A stretch of DNA of 64,000 nucleotides from Diaporthe sp. PMI_573 (Eukaryota > Ascomycota > Sordariomycetes > Diaporthales > Diaporthaceae): NCBI GenBank assembly GCA_021399435.1, contig JAJTUP010000059.1, positions 310,001 through 374,000 on the forward strand. The letters are read 5' to 3'. Positions 11,436 to 23,800 of the stretch are shown here, piece by piece. A program made the translations under genes and the position numbers. Under the pieces are notes generated by a model that saw only the letters and a list, made by a program, of their open reading frames with translations, searched no databases and was not told the DNA's origin. Numbering within the stretch: the first letter of the stretch is position 1; each line of letters opens with the position of its first letter.

Positions 11436-12655
11436 TTTTGGACATTAGAACTCGGTGAACTGTGTTAGCTTTACCGGAATTTCGGTTTTGTCATTCTCGG
11501 CAGTCATATGGCGCCGCGGGCTGTCTGCACAGGCCAGCCTCCGGGTGCTTGGATGCGCAGTGTTGATTACGGCTGTGTGGTATGTATTTTGTCAATGATG
11601 GTGCTCTGCTCTGGTCTCCGTTGGCTGGACAGGCTCTTCAAATGGATAAATAATGCACATAGAAGCTATTGCTGAAGCAGGTGATACTTGTCATTAACTA
11701 ATCTCTTTCGTGACAACAGAGAATATTCGGTTTGAAGCTGCGGAATGTAACGGCCAGGCATGCCGTTCTGCCGACTACACTAGTTCCGCACAACCCATGT
11801 ACCATGCTGCGCCAAAGTAACTAACTGTCTCTGGACACATTTATTAATCTTCTCACTAGGCTTGTCTGTGCCTGATCTTACGTCGAAGGATTCTGACGGG
11901 TCCACCATTTGTCGTCCGCATAAACGAGAATCTTACGCTGTGCCGGGGGTTTCCGACACAAATAGACTACCATACTGCCGGATCGGTACGGCCTCACGCC
12001 GACTGGTTTTCCCCAAGGCTCCGCAAAGGATTGTCTGGGTTTCCACAGCCAAGACGGCCAAGCGGCCAAGACGGCCAAAGAATGAGACAGCTTGCCATTC
12101 ACGGCACGGCTGAGTGAGAGAGGACGAGCCTCATCTGTTGTTGTCTGTCATTTGCCCAGTATCGATACGAAGGTCGCCGTCGCTGGGCCGGCTTGACATC
12201 ATGGTAGCAATGGGGGCCCAGAACCTTGTTCCCATTCTGTGGCCCCCTCGAATCCTTTGCCCCCACCCCTACCCCCCACCCCTACCCCCCACCCCTTTTT
12301 TTGGCGCTCAGCTGCCTCGCCGACCAATGCTGACGCGAGTCTCGATTTGGCCATGATGAAATGAGTCGGGATGCCAGCACATGTGCCGTCTGCCTAGACG
12401 ACAAGAAGGGTCTATTCTAGCATGCTCCTCTGGGATTTAGATCCTGCCCAATCATTGCCTCGCAGGATGATTTGCAAAAGGATTTCATGAAGCTAGGCAC
12501 GAGCCGTAGCCTAGGTAAACCAAAGCCACGTTCGATTGATATTAAAATCCTTTCTATCCCCTCATGATTTCTGTTGACCAACTCGGTCTTCTGCCTCCAC
12601 TGCTTGCTATCACTGCTTCCTGAAGTCTTATACCCCTCCGAGCTCCACAGCAAAG
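11436..12655. other. Intergenic between tRNA-Val and GPI-protein gene
   Basis: Contains a C-rich tandem repeat at 12261-12296 (units like CCCCCACCCCTA) and a short AAGACGGCCA repeat around 12051-12077. The last part is the promoter and 5' leader of the gene at 12656. No supported gene. Confidence 0.5.
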
Positions 12656-13300
12656 ATGCACTCCCAATTCGTCATCGCGGCCCTGGCCGCCACTGCCTCT
12701 GCCTCCGCCAACCTATTCCCGGGACACATAGCTATTCGGCGTGATCTTCTGATTGCTCGCCAAACTGAGTCTACCGCAGCCCCAACCGCCACCTCGGGCG
12801 GCCTCTCTGATAGCGAGTGTCAAGTATCGCTATTGGCCATCGCCACCGAGCTACCTATCCCTGACGGTGATCTTCTGGACTGGGAGCAGTCGCAGGCCGG
12901 CACGGATCCTTGCTCCATCACCTCAATCCCGGCCTCGCTTAGCAGCCAGTACACCAGCTACACCGATGCCGTGCTCTCGTGGTACTCAGAAAGCAGCTCC
13001 GAGTTATACGAAGCCATCTCCGCCTGCCCGCAATACGCTGGCGCTGTATCCGAGGTCCAAGTCTGCACCGATTTGACCATGGCCTCCGGCAGCACCGGCT
13101 CCACCTCCGTGATCGTTGTTACCCAGAGCGACAACAACGGGGCCTCTGCGACTGGCTCCGCTGCCACGGGCTCATCTACTGGTACCGCCTCTGGCTCAGC
13201 CTCATCGTCGGCTGAGACCACCGCCGGCGCCCCTCTGCGGGAGGCCGGGATCGTAGGTGCTGTCCTGGCCGGTGTTCTCGGCGTGGCTGTTGCCCTATAA
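12656..13300 (+). CDS. Small secreted, probably GPI-anchored protein
   Basis: One exon, 214 residues. A signal peptide occupies about residues 1-18. The middle part (50-135) has spaced cysteines (ECQ, DPCS, SACP, VCTD) typical of small fungal wall proteins of unknown function. A Ser/Thr/Gly/Ala-rich stretch (about 150-190) follows, and a C-terminal hydrophobic tail (GIVGAVLAGVLGVAVAL) that fits a GPI-attachment signal. I do not recognise the family by name. It probably sits on the plasma membrane or in the wall. Confidence 0.82.
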   Translation: MHSQFVIAALAATASASANLFPGHIAIRRDLLIARQTESTAAPTATSGGLSDSECQVSLLAIATELPIPDGDLLDWEQSQAGTDPCSITSIPASLSSQYTSYTDAVLSWYSESSSELYEAISACPQYAGAVSEVQVCTDLTMASGSTGSTSVIVVTQSDNNGASATGSAATGSSTGTASGSASSSAETTAGAPLREAGIVGAVLAGVLGVAVAL

Positions 13301-13813
13301 TTTCACACAGCGGCTCCGGAACGCAACGCGTGGAGGGGCTTGTTACGACGATAGCAATGGCTTGACTAGACTGTCACGGATTGACGACCGGGTTAAAGGG
13401 ATTTTTCGGAGGCGTTACCACAGATACCAGATACTCAAATGAATCTTGACGTTTCAGGCACTTGATGAAGTAAACGCCAGCAACATTCTTCGATACGTGA
13501 TGATGCCAACCTTCCGGACGTGGCGTCGAGATCGTCTCGGCATGGACCATGCGAGCCATGTGTATGTTAGCGCTTACTGACGCCGAGTAGGAATATGCCA
13601 AGCCTCATGCATACGAACACTCTTAAAATTGTTCTAATTTCCGGCTCGCACTGCCTCCTGTCAACCCGTTCAGGCCGGCAATACGGCTCCTGGAGCTCGT
13701 ACCGCGAAGCCAAGGGGATCCTTCTCGGTTCCCGTTCTGGAGGAGCATCTTCCACCAGAAACGTGACGTGCTCACATAGCCATCACAGCTTATGTAGCTC
13801 AACTTCACGGCCT
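13301..13813. other. Convergent intergenic gap
   Basis: Lies between the 3' ends of the GPI-protein gene and the GH28 gene. It should hold both 3' UTRs. No gene or repeat seen. Confidence 0.55.
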
Positions 13814-16040
13814 CTATCCCACCCACGGGGTGGCCTCTGGCAGCGTCGCCAATGAGGCACTGCATTTATCCGCCTTGGCTAGGATTGCCTCCGTGCTGTT
13901 CGAGCTGACACAGTCTACGCCGACGTCACCCTTGATGTTGTCACAAATGACAACTGCGGCAGTGGCCGTCCCGTTACCGCAAGGCGACTTCACCGTGAAA
14001 TTCTTAAAAGTAATGTTTTCACAAATGGCGCTGATGTATATTAGTCACCTGCTACGGAGCCTAAAGTGTTGCATTCTGCAGGAGAAGAGTGATGCTTACT
14101 TTGGGTTGGAGCTGCACGTCAGAGAGGCCACGGCTCGGCCATACTTGCCGGACGTGTATCCCGAAAAATTTTCAAAGTGCACGTTTGTTACGTTCACCTG
14201 CGAAGGGTATGCCGCACACGTCGTGGCGTTGATCTGTTGTCGAAACTCAGCAATGTGGCCCAAGACAATCCGGAAGCGGGTACGAAACGAAGCGGAACTC
14301 GGTTGCGGGTGGCGGGTGGGGGAAACACTGACGTTGAAGTAGCAAGAATCTAGGTACGCGGCGTACTCATTGTTTGCGTTCCCTGGTATGTGTCAGTCAC
14401 CTGCTACGGATCCTAAAGTAATACATTCTGGAACATTTCAAAACATAAAAGAAGGGGATCCGTAAAAGGAGAAGAATAGCACGAACAGAAGTTGCGGAAA
14501 GTAACGTTATTAATGTAGCCATATCCAACATTAGGTCCGGCCCACGACTTTAGTCGTGCGCCGAACTGCCCATTCAGCATCCCTGATAGTATGTGTTAGT
14601 CACCTGCTATGAATCTCAAAGTAATTTGTGCTGGAAAATATTCTGAAACATGAAGATTGGGGAGGGATGGTACAAACAGATATTCTCAATTACCACATCC
14701 TCAATGATAGACTTCTCGCCTGCATACTGGCCAATGGACCCCATTGATTGGCCGTGGGTGCCGTTACAGTACATTGTGTCAACGTGAACGTCTGAGGCGT
14801 TGGACTCTACATGTTACGTTAGTCCTGCTATGGGTCCTGAAGTGATGTGTTCTGGAACGTTCTAAAACATGAAAGACGGGGATCTGTAGAAGGAGAAGAA
14901 TGATACTGACTTGGGCTAAAGCAGTCATCTCCAATATTCACCCATGTCCGCTCGACTGTTAAATGCTCGACATTGAGGGAGTCGAAGAAGTCGGTGTTCT
15001 TCGGCAGGGCGCTGGCGTTATTTGACTCTGCGGTGATGATCACATCGCGATATGATACTCCTGATGCTGTTGTCTATATGATCAGCCAGCCAGCCCGCGC
15101 CGATGCCCACAACTCGCATCCGCCCTTAGTCTCGCCTGAACCGTGATGGGATATTGCGAGAAGAGGAGATAACTCACACGTCACCACAAAGTTCGTCCAG
15201 CACGGTGAGTCCTTCATGTGAATCCCTTCAATGGAAATATCTGTGGCGTTCTGCGCGTAGAACAGAACAGGGCGTAGGTACGTATTGCCTGGATCAAGGA
15301 TCTCCAGTCCGGCGAACTCACTGGCTTTTCGTCAGCAAATCTGTCAGGCAGCTTTCATCCAGGGTGCTTGTCTCGAGGAAAGGACTTCATACGACCCTCG
15401 TAATGTGAACAAGGCCTTGTGAAAAACGTGAACATGGGGATGAGTACATACTTCCACCACCTTTGCCCGTTTCCATTCAGAGTTCCCTCGCCATAGATCT
15501 TGATGTTCTGACCGCCCCACTTCCAGAACATAATTGTATTCTGGAACGGGTGGGTATATGCAACACTCTGCCAGTAAGGAGTGTCATCGGTGAACTTAAT
15601 CTCCCCGTCAAGATGAACGTGCACATCATTGAGGAATGTCAGGTCCAGCGGCTCTAGTACGCGTTAGTCACCTGCTACGGAGCCTAAAGTGTTGCATTCT
15701 GGAGAATTCTAAAACATGAAAGACGGGGATCCGTAGAAGGAGAATAGTGATGCTTACGGCCGATGATGAAGGTCTCGTTGGCTGGTAGGTAGACCGTTCC
15801 TCCGTGATTTGCGCGCTGGAGGGCCTTTTTGAAGTCCGAAGAGATGTCGTCTGTGTCGTTACGGCTGGACCGAATTTTGACAACACGCCTCTTGCCATGG
15901 CCTGAGGGAGTCGATGGTTTATAAGGATGCTTCTCTCGGAACTCCTGAATCGACCGAGGGACACCGGCGGGCAAGGCGATGTTGCTGGCTGCCGCGAGGA
16001 CTGCGGCGGAGAAGACGGCCGTCAAGGTGGTGAACTTCAT
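13814..16040 (-). CDS. GH28 polygalacturonase (exo-type likely), nine exons
   Basis: Exons 16040-15758, 15653-15452, 15320-15178, 15066-14911, 14806-14678, 14582-14487, 14382-14333, 14233-14100 and 14030-13814 join in phase to 469 residues. A signal peptide comes first. GH28 motifs are in order: NTDFFD (Asp near 235), GDDC (Asp near 256-257), THG in place of the usual GHG, and RLK. These residues hydrolyse alpha-1,4-galacturonan; THGQSMGSIG keeps the His and following Gly. Several N-glycosylation sites suggest export. Five of eight introns are introner family A (15654-15757, 14807-14910, 14583-14677, 14383-14486, 14031-14099). The other three (15321-15451, 15067-15177, 14234-14332) look unrelated. 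Exo- rather than endo-activity is a guess from length and the N-terminal extension. Confidence 0.9.
14031..14099 (-). repeat. Introner family A, copy 3, internally deleted (GH28 intron 8)
   Basis: 69-nt phase-2 intron. It keeps the first 20 nt (GTAAGCATCACTCTTCTCCT) and the 3' half from GCAGAATGCAACACTTTAGG on, including a CTCCGTAG arm and GTGACTAA. About 35 nt between them, including the left arm CTACGGATCC and the first part of the core, are missing. Donor, branch site and acceptor are all retained. Confidence 0.88.
14383..14486 (-). repeat. Introner family A, copy 4 (GH28 intron 6)
   Basis: 104-nt phase-1 intron splitting a Trp codon (T|GG). Donor is GTTCGT and acceptor CCAG. The body carries TATTCTTCTCC, TTACGGATCCCC, a TTTATGTTTTGAAATGTTCC core and TTTAGGATCCGTAGCAGG. 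The branch site is GTGACTGAC, a variant of GACTAAC. Confidence 0.92.
14583..14677 (-). repeat. Introner family A, copy 5, diverged (GH28 intron 5)
   Basis: 95-nt phase-1 intron splitting a Trp codon (T|GG). Donor GTTTGT, acceptor TCAG. The body is more diverged than the other copies but keeps TCTTCATGTTTCAGAAT, TTACTTTGAG, ATAGCAGG and GTGACTAACACATACTA in order. Confidence 0.85.
14807..14910 (-). repeat. Introner family A, copy 6 (GH28 intron 4)
   Basis: 104-nt phase-1 intron splitting a Lys codon. Donor GTCAGT, acceptor TGTAG. It holds ATCATTCTTCTCCTTCTAC, the core TTTCATGTTTTAGAACGTTC, and CATAGCAGGACTAACGTAAC. Differences from other copies are mostly transitions. Confidence 0.92.
15654..15757 (-). 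repeat. Introner family A, copy 7 (GH28 intron 1)
   Basis: 104-nt phase-1 intron splitting a Gln codon. Donor GTAAGC, acceptor ACTAG. Arms CTACGGATCC and GGCTCCGTAG pair with one mismatch. The core TTTCATGTTTTAGAATTCTC and the branch site GTGACTAACG are intact. It is one of the copies closest to consensus. Confidence 0.93.
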
Positions 16041-18463
16041 TTTGCCGATGTCGTTTGGGGCTCAGGGGATACACGATCACCCGATTGTCACAGTTCTCAC
16101 CTAGGTGGGACGGTGGCAGACGAAGGTGAACCAAATTGTCGGGTCGACGGCCATCCTTTTTGTACTTGGCAGGTAGAATCTCCACATGGGTTCTGGGCGG
16201 GAGTAGATCAACCAGGTACGTGGTCACATCGGGAGCAGAGACGCACGTTGCCAATGTCACACCTGGCTGCAGACATGAGGAGCATCGTGGGTTACTCCGT
16301 AGATCTTCAGGGTTACTCTACAGAAACCTTGCAGAAGTCAACCAACGTAGTCTTAGCGACGGGAATTTGACAAGGAGAGATCCCGCCTATCATGTCGTTC
16401 ACAGGCTACATCGCTCCCCGACAGTCCTCCTTGAGCGGACCTTCAACAGTCTTCTTTTGTAGTAGTTGGCAAAGTAGAGTCGTCACTTTCGAAGTCCCCA
16501 GGAAAATTGTTGTCAATCATGGGCTGGATCAGCCCCATTAACCGTCTTGGCTCGACGCCTCTTTTCCATAGCTGCAGGAAACAAGTCCAATTCTTGGTTA
16601 CCATTGATGGAAAATGTGCAGAGCTGTTTCTCCGGCTCTATGAGATCGTGCAAGACCCCATGGTCCCCCCACAAACTCCCCTGTTCCATGCAGATGCCCC
16701 AAATGTCCGCTATCAAGCTTTCCCCGCAATGTCTTGTCAGGACGGGGGACCTGAGCCGGGGAAACGTGCGGGGGGGGGGGAGGGCCAAGACGCCGCAGTC
16801 TAAATGATACCCTGGCACTAGCCATGTGAAATTAGAAAGGGGTCTCGACCTCCATCCTTAATTATGATCCTCCCCCCCCCCCCCAAAAAAAAAAGGGAAA
16901 AAAAGAGAGAGAGAATAGGGCGTGGCAAAGCTGCTAAGAGGCGAACTATTCAAGGTTGGTGATAACAAGCAGTCTGACTGCTCCCTATCAAATATATAGG
17001 CATTACAACGCCTTTCAGGCTTAAACTCACAACAGTAAATGGGACTCGGTGATTTCCTCATCTCGACGGACCCTAGCTAAAGAAGAAGTGCTGGCTCTCC
17101 GGGCGACAGCCTAACTCGCGGGAAAACAGCACACAGTCACTCAATATAGCTAATCCTCAACGCAGATTACGTCTACTTTTCAAAGGCAAAATCACTACAT
17201 GTTTTAGACATGTCATTCATTTGTGTGCGGAGTCATGTGCCAGGCAACAGTACTTGAGTTGTTTAATACGCCCTACATCATGGACAGCATAGGATCAAAG
17301 GCTTATATGGCACTCGAGGCCATTCTGTTGGCTGAGCTTACGTACATGTACGATTTTAATGGGTGGTGGATAGTTGTCTATTCAGAGTGTGGCGCCACTG
17401 CAGCCTACGGCTAGACGTTAATTATGTGCTAGCTATCTGACGTGGTCATATAACCTAGCCAGCATAAAGAACACTTGAATGCTTCCACACATCCCCTCTT
17501 TTTAAGTAGGCCGCTAGCGCCTAAATTAGGCCGTTTCGTCCAGCCTATCTACTAGCACCTTGGTATAGTTTGCCTAACCGCTTGGCAGAGATTCAAGGAT
17601 GACGCGTGAGCCTGAAGTTTACTTCAGCCTCATCACGGGAGACAACACACTCGAAGACTTCAATGTTGCTGCTGAGAATGATAGAAGCTTGAGTATCGTT
17701 GGCCGTCTCATTAATAGCCTTAGCTTTATTGGGAAGGCCAGTACGAAACATGAGAACGATTACGGTATAGTTACGAGAAGTCCGTTCGGAAGGAATCATC
17801 AATGCCAATGAGTGATTGGTTGAGGGTGCAATTGATTTAGAAACAACGGACGGTTGATAGAGTTGGCCGTGTTCTGCAGCTTGTACCACACATCAACCAC
17901 CGTTGCTCGTCACAGCTTTTGCTCTCAGCGGACGGCACACTATTAGAAACACGTCCCAAGATTTTAAAGCTGTGGATATGGTGGTAGACAGCTGGCTACT
18001 GACTGATTCCAAACAGCTGGTGCTTGCATGTCACCGACCGGTCCGAGGGAACGCCCCCGTCGAAATGAGTGGTTGAGATTGAGAGAGCACTAATCTTCAA
18101 GACAATAACAACCATAGTTGTTGGATGGATCAGACGAAATTACCGGAAGCCTATCATAACCAAGCAAAGTAAGCATTCGAGTTAGGTGTGATGGGCAGGC
18201 CTGTACCCTACGCAACATTCGCAAGATTTTAGTTGCTATTTTATTACGAGACATTATTGGAGTAACATTGACCACGTCGTAAATGTTCGATAAGAATTGC
18301 AAAAAAGGTGATTATATAGTATTCAGTATTGTGTATTCAGAGATTGCTATCCTAGAACCCACTTGGTCATGTATATTTATAGCGCATGGTATCATAATTG
18401 CCAATATCCCAACAACTTTTATCACCGTCATAAACGAGCGAATGAAGTGAAATAGTGAGGAAC
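16041..18463. other. Gene-free 2.4 kb with AT-rich half
   Basis: The first 400 bases are the GH28 promoter. From about 16860 on the sequence is AT-rich with stops in all frames, a poly-C/poly-A tract at 16869-16905 and no coding signal. The composition could reflect a decayed repeat, but I cannot name one. Confidence 0.45.
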
Positions 18464-20890
18464 TCAGTCGTCAGCCTCAAAAAAGCTCCCTTGAAGACTC
18501 GCCCGGCTGTTCAAAAAGGTCAAGTCAACCCTGCAGCCCATCGTCCTCCCGTCCAGCTTTCGGATGTTTTCCTCCCACATCCACCAGGCCGCAGCCAGGC
18601 CGGCAGCAACGAGCACCTGCACCACAGAGACGCCGATGCCGGTGCCCTTGAGCCCGGCGGCCGAGGAGGGACCCACTACGGCGGAGGGGATCGCCATCGC
18701 GAAGATGCCAGCAGACAGCGCCCGCCATACGGCCAGGCCGACGTCCATGTCGGAGATGCTGCGCAGGGATGTGGCCAGGTTCGGCGAGGTGAACTGGGCG
18801 GAGCGCTTGAGGAGGGGCTTCGCCGGCGCATCGAGGATGTAGGCCCCGGCGGCAAGGAGGCCCAGGAGGAAGCTGATGGCCGAGAAGCGGAGCGAAGAAG
18901 CATTATTATTAGAAACGTAGAGGCCGAAGCCCAGTATACCGATGAAGGACAGCGCGGAGCCGGCACCAAGAACGTAGATGTGAGTCGATCGAGTCTTGAA
19001 GGCCACCATTGTTTGGGACCACGATGGCCACAGCGCGAACACCGCCACAGCGGTGGTGGATAGGACGAGGGGGAACGTGAGGAGGGGCCCGACGGTCGCA
19101 GGCGACAGCGACGCGGGCGCGAGCGCGAATAGGCCTGAAAGGGAGGCGGAGAAGCCCCAGAGCAGGGAGTAGGGCAGGAAAGAGGCCAGGAAGGCGAGGA
19201 CGGTGGTGGGTGCGACCATGGCACGAGGCGCCTGGAGGAGCACATCGGTGCTGATGGTGCCCTCCGAAGGCCCGCGGTAGGAAACCGGTCTGGCGACGGT
19301 CTTGATGTAATTCATTACATTTGCTTTGGTGAATCTTCTCCTCGCCCATGGCGGGAACTTGCTCGCCGCACCGGTGGACCATCCCGTTGTGGGCGTCTTG
19401 ATCAAAGAGTTTGCGCGGTCAAACATGGTTTCGGGAGCGGCAAAAACGAGCAAGGGGATCGAGATGACTTGAAAGACTGCAAGGATCTCGAACTGCAGGC
19501 TGAAGCCTGCCCGGTTCTGGGAGGTGACTCCCCCGATAAGGGGCGGGCCCCAGAGTGACGCAACAGAGACGATACGGTGGGTGGCTAGTTTGGTAGAACG
19601 TTCATGTTCCTGTGAATGTTTTGTTAGCAGCGGTGAGGCTAGAAGCTGAGGCTCAGGAGTTCTTACAAAGTAGGTGTCGATGATGGAACCGACCAGCAAC
19701 GTGTCGAAAGGACCCCATCCCAACCCCTGGAAAATCCTGGCCGCCATGAATTGCCCGTAACTTGTTGTCACCCTGGTGTTCCACACCAAACCTGTGAAAA
19801 TCATTACCATAGATGCAAGGAAAACTGGTCTTCTGCCCCAGATCCTGGCTGCAACGGAGCCTGCTAGGCCCGTAATTGCTGAGAGCATGAGCGGCACTCC
19901 AGTGAGGGCCGCCACAGCAGTGTAAGAGGTTGAAAATTGTTGGGTCAAATCCACGTTCACGCTGACCAGTGCCGTTTTCATGACATTGCAGATGACCACG
20001 GTTGCCAGCAGAGCATACAAGTTGAGCTCTTTCTTGAGAGTTGACCAGCTCTGTGTGGCGTCAGTGTGGGTTTCATACTATACAGAATTGGAAGGGGAGG
20101 GGGTAACTCTCACCAGTGGGTCCTCAGGGTCATCACTGGGCTGTGGAATCAACTCGGTGGTGGCATACTTGCCCCGTCCAAACTTGATACGACTGCCCTT
20201 CCCTGTGGTTGAAGTGCTGTACGTGGTATATGAAGTTTTCAGTTGGGACCGGTTCGACCTCGAGGTAGATGGTCTGCTCGAGTCGACGATTACAACCCTG
20301 TCCGTCGTGAGCGGCCCATCTCGGGTCAACGAGGACAGCCGTAGCGAGGACGGCCTCGACGGCCTTGCCGGCTTCGTTGGTGCCGGGATTGTAACTTGGT
20401 CTGGCGGTGACATGCCCAGCGGGTGGGGTGCAGGCATCGTCTCCTTTGGCGTCGTCTCTTTCGGTTTCGTCTCTTTTTGTTTCGTCGTTGGAAATATGTT
20501 CAGTGTTGAAGCAGTAATCCCAATTGGTATGGCAGCAGACGTTGCTGAAGTCCATCTCGCCAGGTCACTACTGTCAAAGGTCTCCTGTTCGCTGTCGTCT
20601 TCTGTCCTCACATCCAGTGTCCCTTGACCTGCCCCAGGACTGCCTGCCTGGCCCTCTGTGTCCTCTACTTTTCGCTTGATATAGATACTGTCTTTTGCCG
20701 GCACCGGCGGTGGAGGTCCATAGGCGGATTCACGGGGTAATACTGCAGACTCGGCGAAAGATCCTGCTGCTGACTCTCTCGTGTCTGGTTTTGGCCTGGG
20801 TGCTGTGCTGTCCCGGTCGGCCAGGCCCAGCTTCACGTCGGCGTTGGCCAGGTACGACAGGTCCCGCAGGTCGTCCCCATCATGAGCCAT
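18464..20890 (-). CDS. MFS transporter with long N-terminal tail
   Basis: Three exons (20890-20114, 20050-19667, 19609-18464) join in phase to 768 residues. The start chosen is the ATG at 20890; upstream in-frame codons lack an ATG. Residues 1 to about 260 are a hydrophilic, Ser/Thr/Pro/Lys-rich, presumably cytosolic tail. The membrane part follows with about 12 helices. RIWGRRPVFL is the loop-2-3 motif of major facilitators, and ARIFQGLGWGPFDTLL follows. The layout resembles fungal multidrug or siderophore-type facilitators, but the substrate cannot be read from sequence. Introns are 63 and 57 nt and ordinary. Confidence 0.85.
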
Positions 20891-23800
20891 GGTGGTCGAT
20901 GGCAAGGACGGCAAGACGGTGGGGGTATCTCGAGATTACAAAATTAAATAAGAGAAGGTGCCGCCAGCAGCAAATCACGTCGACAGCCCGGTCAACGGAT
21001 CAAGGGAGGAGCAATGAGACCCAAGGAGGGAGGCATATGGGGTGAAGGATAGCAAAGGGTAGCAACGAAGCAACAGTGTGTTCGGCTGGGTGGCACCGGA
21101 AGGCAGCAGGAGTAAGTATTGGGTGTAGGAACACGGCCGACCTCTCAGGCAGAATGGCCCAGAGTGAAACGGGCATTGACGCAACGGGTGCGGAGGGGAG
21201 CGCGGGTGGTCATGGCGCTGGTGTTATAGAATCATTGCGGGTCGGGCGTGCAGGAATGGCGTCGACGGGCGCACCCCTGGCAGCCCTGGTCGATTTCCTC
21301 TCTTGTCCAATGTGCGCATTGCATGCATTGGTTTGGTTTGAATAGTTCATGTAGGCTTAAGGCCGTGCCCTCCGGCCAGAAGGCAGCGGGACAGATAGGC
21401 TGAAGGGGATGGGACGAGATGAGATGAGACTTGGCGCCACATAGCGACCGGGGCAGACGACGCACATGGTGGCTGGCACCAAGCGAGCAGTGCGAGGCGG
21501 GCGAGACGACCGAGGCGAGGTAGGTAGGTGCAGACTGCGAAGCGATGCTGAGTCGCAACCTTGTCGCACACGGAACGTGGGCAGACGAGCTGGTGGAGGC
21601 GGCCCAAGGGCCCGGGAGGGGGGGAGTGACGTCTTGAGAAACACGAGTGGAGTCGATGTTGTTAGTCTGTCAGGCTGTCAGCCAGGTTCAGACAATCAGA
21701 GGTTGGCGTTGGACCCCTGATGGACAATGGTGAATGAAGGTGCGTGCCTCACCCTTGGTGACTGACCCCTGCCGGGCGTGTCGGGGGTGCCCACCTCAGT
21801 ACTGTGTACTGTGTAGCAGGTGACAGAGCTCGGGCCTCGCATGCGGCTGAAACAAGCTTGACGTGGGCCCGTCGTCGCGGTGAGGGGCAGTGATCAACAT
21901 TGTTCTGACCACCGACCGTGGGACCGCCAGCCAAGACGTGCAGCCTGATGGGCCATTGACAAGTTCTCGCCGAGCAGTTCAGACTCAGCACACAGCAGAT
22001 CGGCAAGATCAGGACAAAGGACGGGCAGGGTTTTCTGTGACAGCTCCCGCCGCCTCTGATACAGGGCCCAGAGCTTCATGTGGGGCTGACATGTCCCGGC
22101 CAGGGATCTAAGCTCTCGGCAAGGCGCCCGAGGTGACAGGACCGACGAGTCACAGGAATCCTCCGAGTAGCCGGAGTGGAGTTTCTCTCGTCTTGACTCT
22201 GCACTCTCTTCGACGCTGGCATCGAGGAAAACAAAAAGATCATGAACATGTCTCGCCACTGCCGTCGTCTGTGTGCCCCGCCCCCTTTTTTTTTCTCTTT
22301 TTTTCTCTTTTTTTTGGACTTTTTTTTTTGACTTTTTCTCCTCCTAACATCGTCTCGGCTTATCCAGTTCGCCCCCGGCGTTGCTCGCCGTCCAGCCGTG
22401 AGGATCAAATGCACCGCCCATCGTGATGCTCCCCGCTCTCACCCTCACCGAGAAACAAAGGCATTACCAAGCGTGCCTAGGCGCTGCACGGCTTGCTAAG
22501 GCCGAAACTCCCGTGCTCATGGGCCACGCCCTCCCAGCAAAGCGAGATCCGCTCGCTCCCTGCAGCCCAGATGCTTGTCGCACATCTCCAGGCACGCTTC
22601 TTCGGCCCAGTCCTGCCCGTCTCTCGTTTGCTACTGTATCCGGCCGGATTCTTCAGCACCCAGGGCCTGCAGGAGCGAACCCGTGATCAGGCTGAATTGC
22701 ACCGTCGCCCTCGCGAGATGAGTGGCTGTGGCCAAGCTCCGTGGCGTGCAGGCCAAGCCGTCAAGCTGTTCTCGTCATCCGAACACCTCCACCGCCCACG
22801 ATACCGTACCTGTGACACTCAGACCCTTTAGCACCGCACCATCCGATAAATCTGCATACCCTCAGACGCTTCGACGGAACGGCACTATCATGCAGGCACA
22901 ACGGCTCCGTCGTGCAATTCGGGCCAACGCCACTGCAAACAAGCCTGTTTCCGTCTGGTCGTTGCGTTGGAGGTCGCGATTGGCCCACCAGCCTCTTTTA
23001 CATCTGCATTCGCATCTGCGCCTGCATCTGCACCTGCACCTGCACCTGCACCTGCACCTGCACCTGCATCTTGGATCACAGCTATTCCGGCTCGGGCGCC
23101 GAGTGACGGTCCAGTCTAGTCCGATAGCCACATCATTAGATAAACTATCAGCCAACCACGTAGCCGTTAATGGACGGACTTCAGGCCAACACTAGCATTG
23201 TATGGGATGGTTTGGTAGCAGTCAACTACTAGTCCTACCACTAACTCGGCGGACTCTCAAACATGGTCCACCTGAAGTCCTGTATTTCGGGCCAACTTGC
23301 ATATGATGTGTGTCGTCTTCCGACTTTACCACCATCCCTAGGAGGACTAGTCTTGCTCGTATTAGAGGTGCCTACTGCCCATGCACTATGTGGCTTTAGC
23401 TGTCACTACGGTAGTGCTAGCCACCTGTCAACCTCAATATCTATTGTGATCGACAAATGTACGTGTATTCTCTCGCGCGGCGCGGCCAACTATATCTGGG
23501 CATCATAATGCCAAGTGAGAACGACACACAAGACAATTGAACCCGACTTGTGCGTTGAAGAAACACTAGGTACCCCTCACGGCTCCCTCCCTTTTCTCCT
23601 TACAAACAAACTCAGACAAGCGTTTGTTGCGGCAGGACCCGTCACAGGCGAAGAGGTTACTCTGCATACCCAACCGCACAGAAAGAGCTCTAGCTTGGCC
23701 TTTGTAACGGCGATCATACTATCACACCTCATTATACATAAATCGCACTAAAAGGCGTACACAAAAACACCCAGATTCATCGTGGCCAGTGGATTGGTGT

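Noticed and set aside
13990..15760. Idea that the repeated segments in GH28 are a CRISPR-like or satellite array
   Set aside because: Copies are separated by coding exons of different sequence and each begins GT and ends AG in the correct phase; they are introns, and the same element occurs in four other genes.
16041..18463. Possible decayed transposon in the AT-rich stretch
   Set aside because: No terminal repeats, transposase or integrase remnants could be read; composition alone is not enough.
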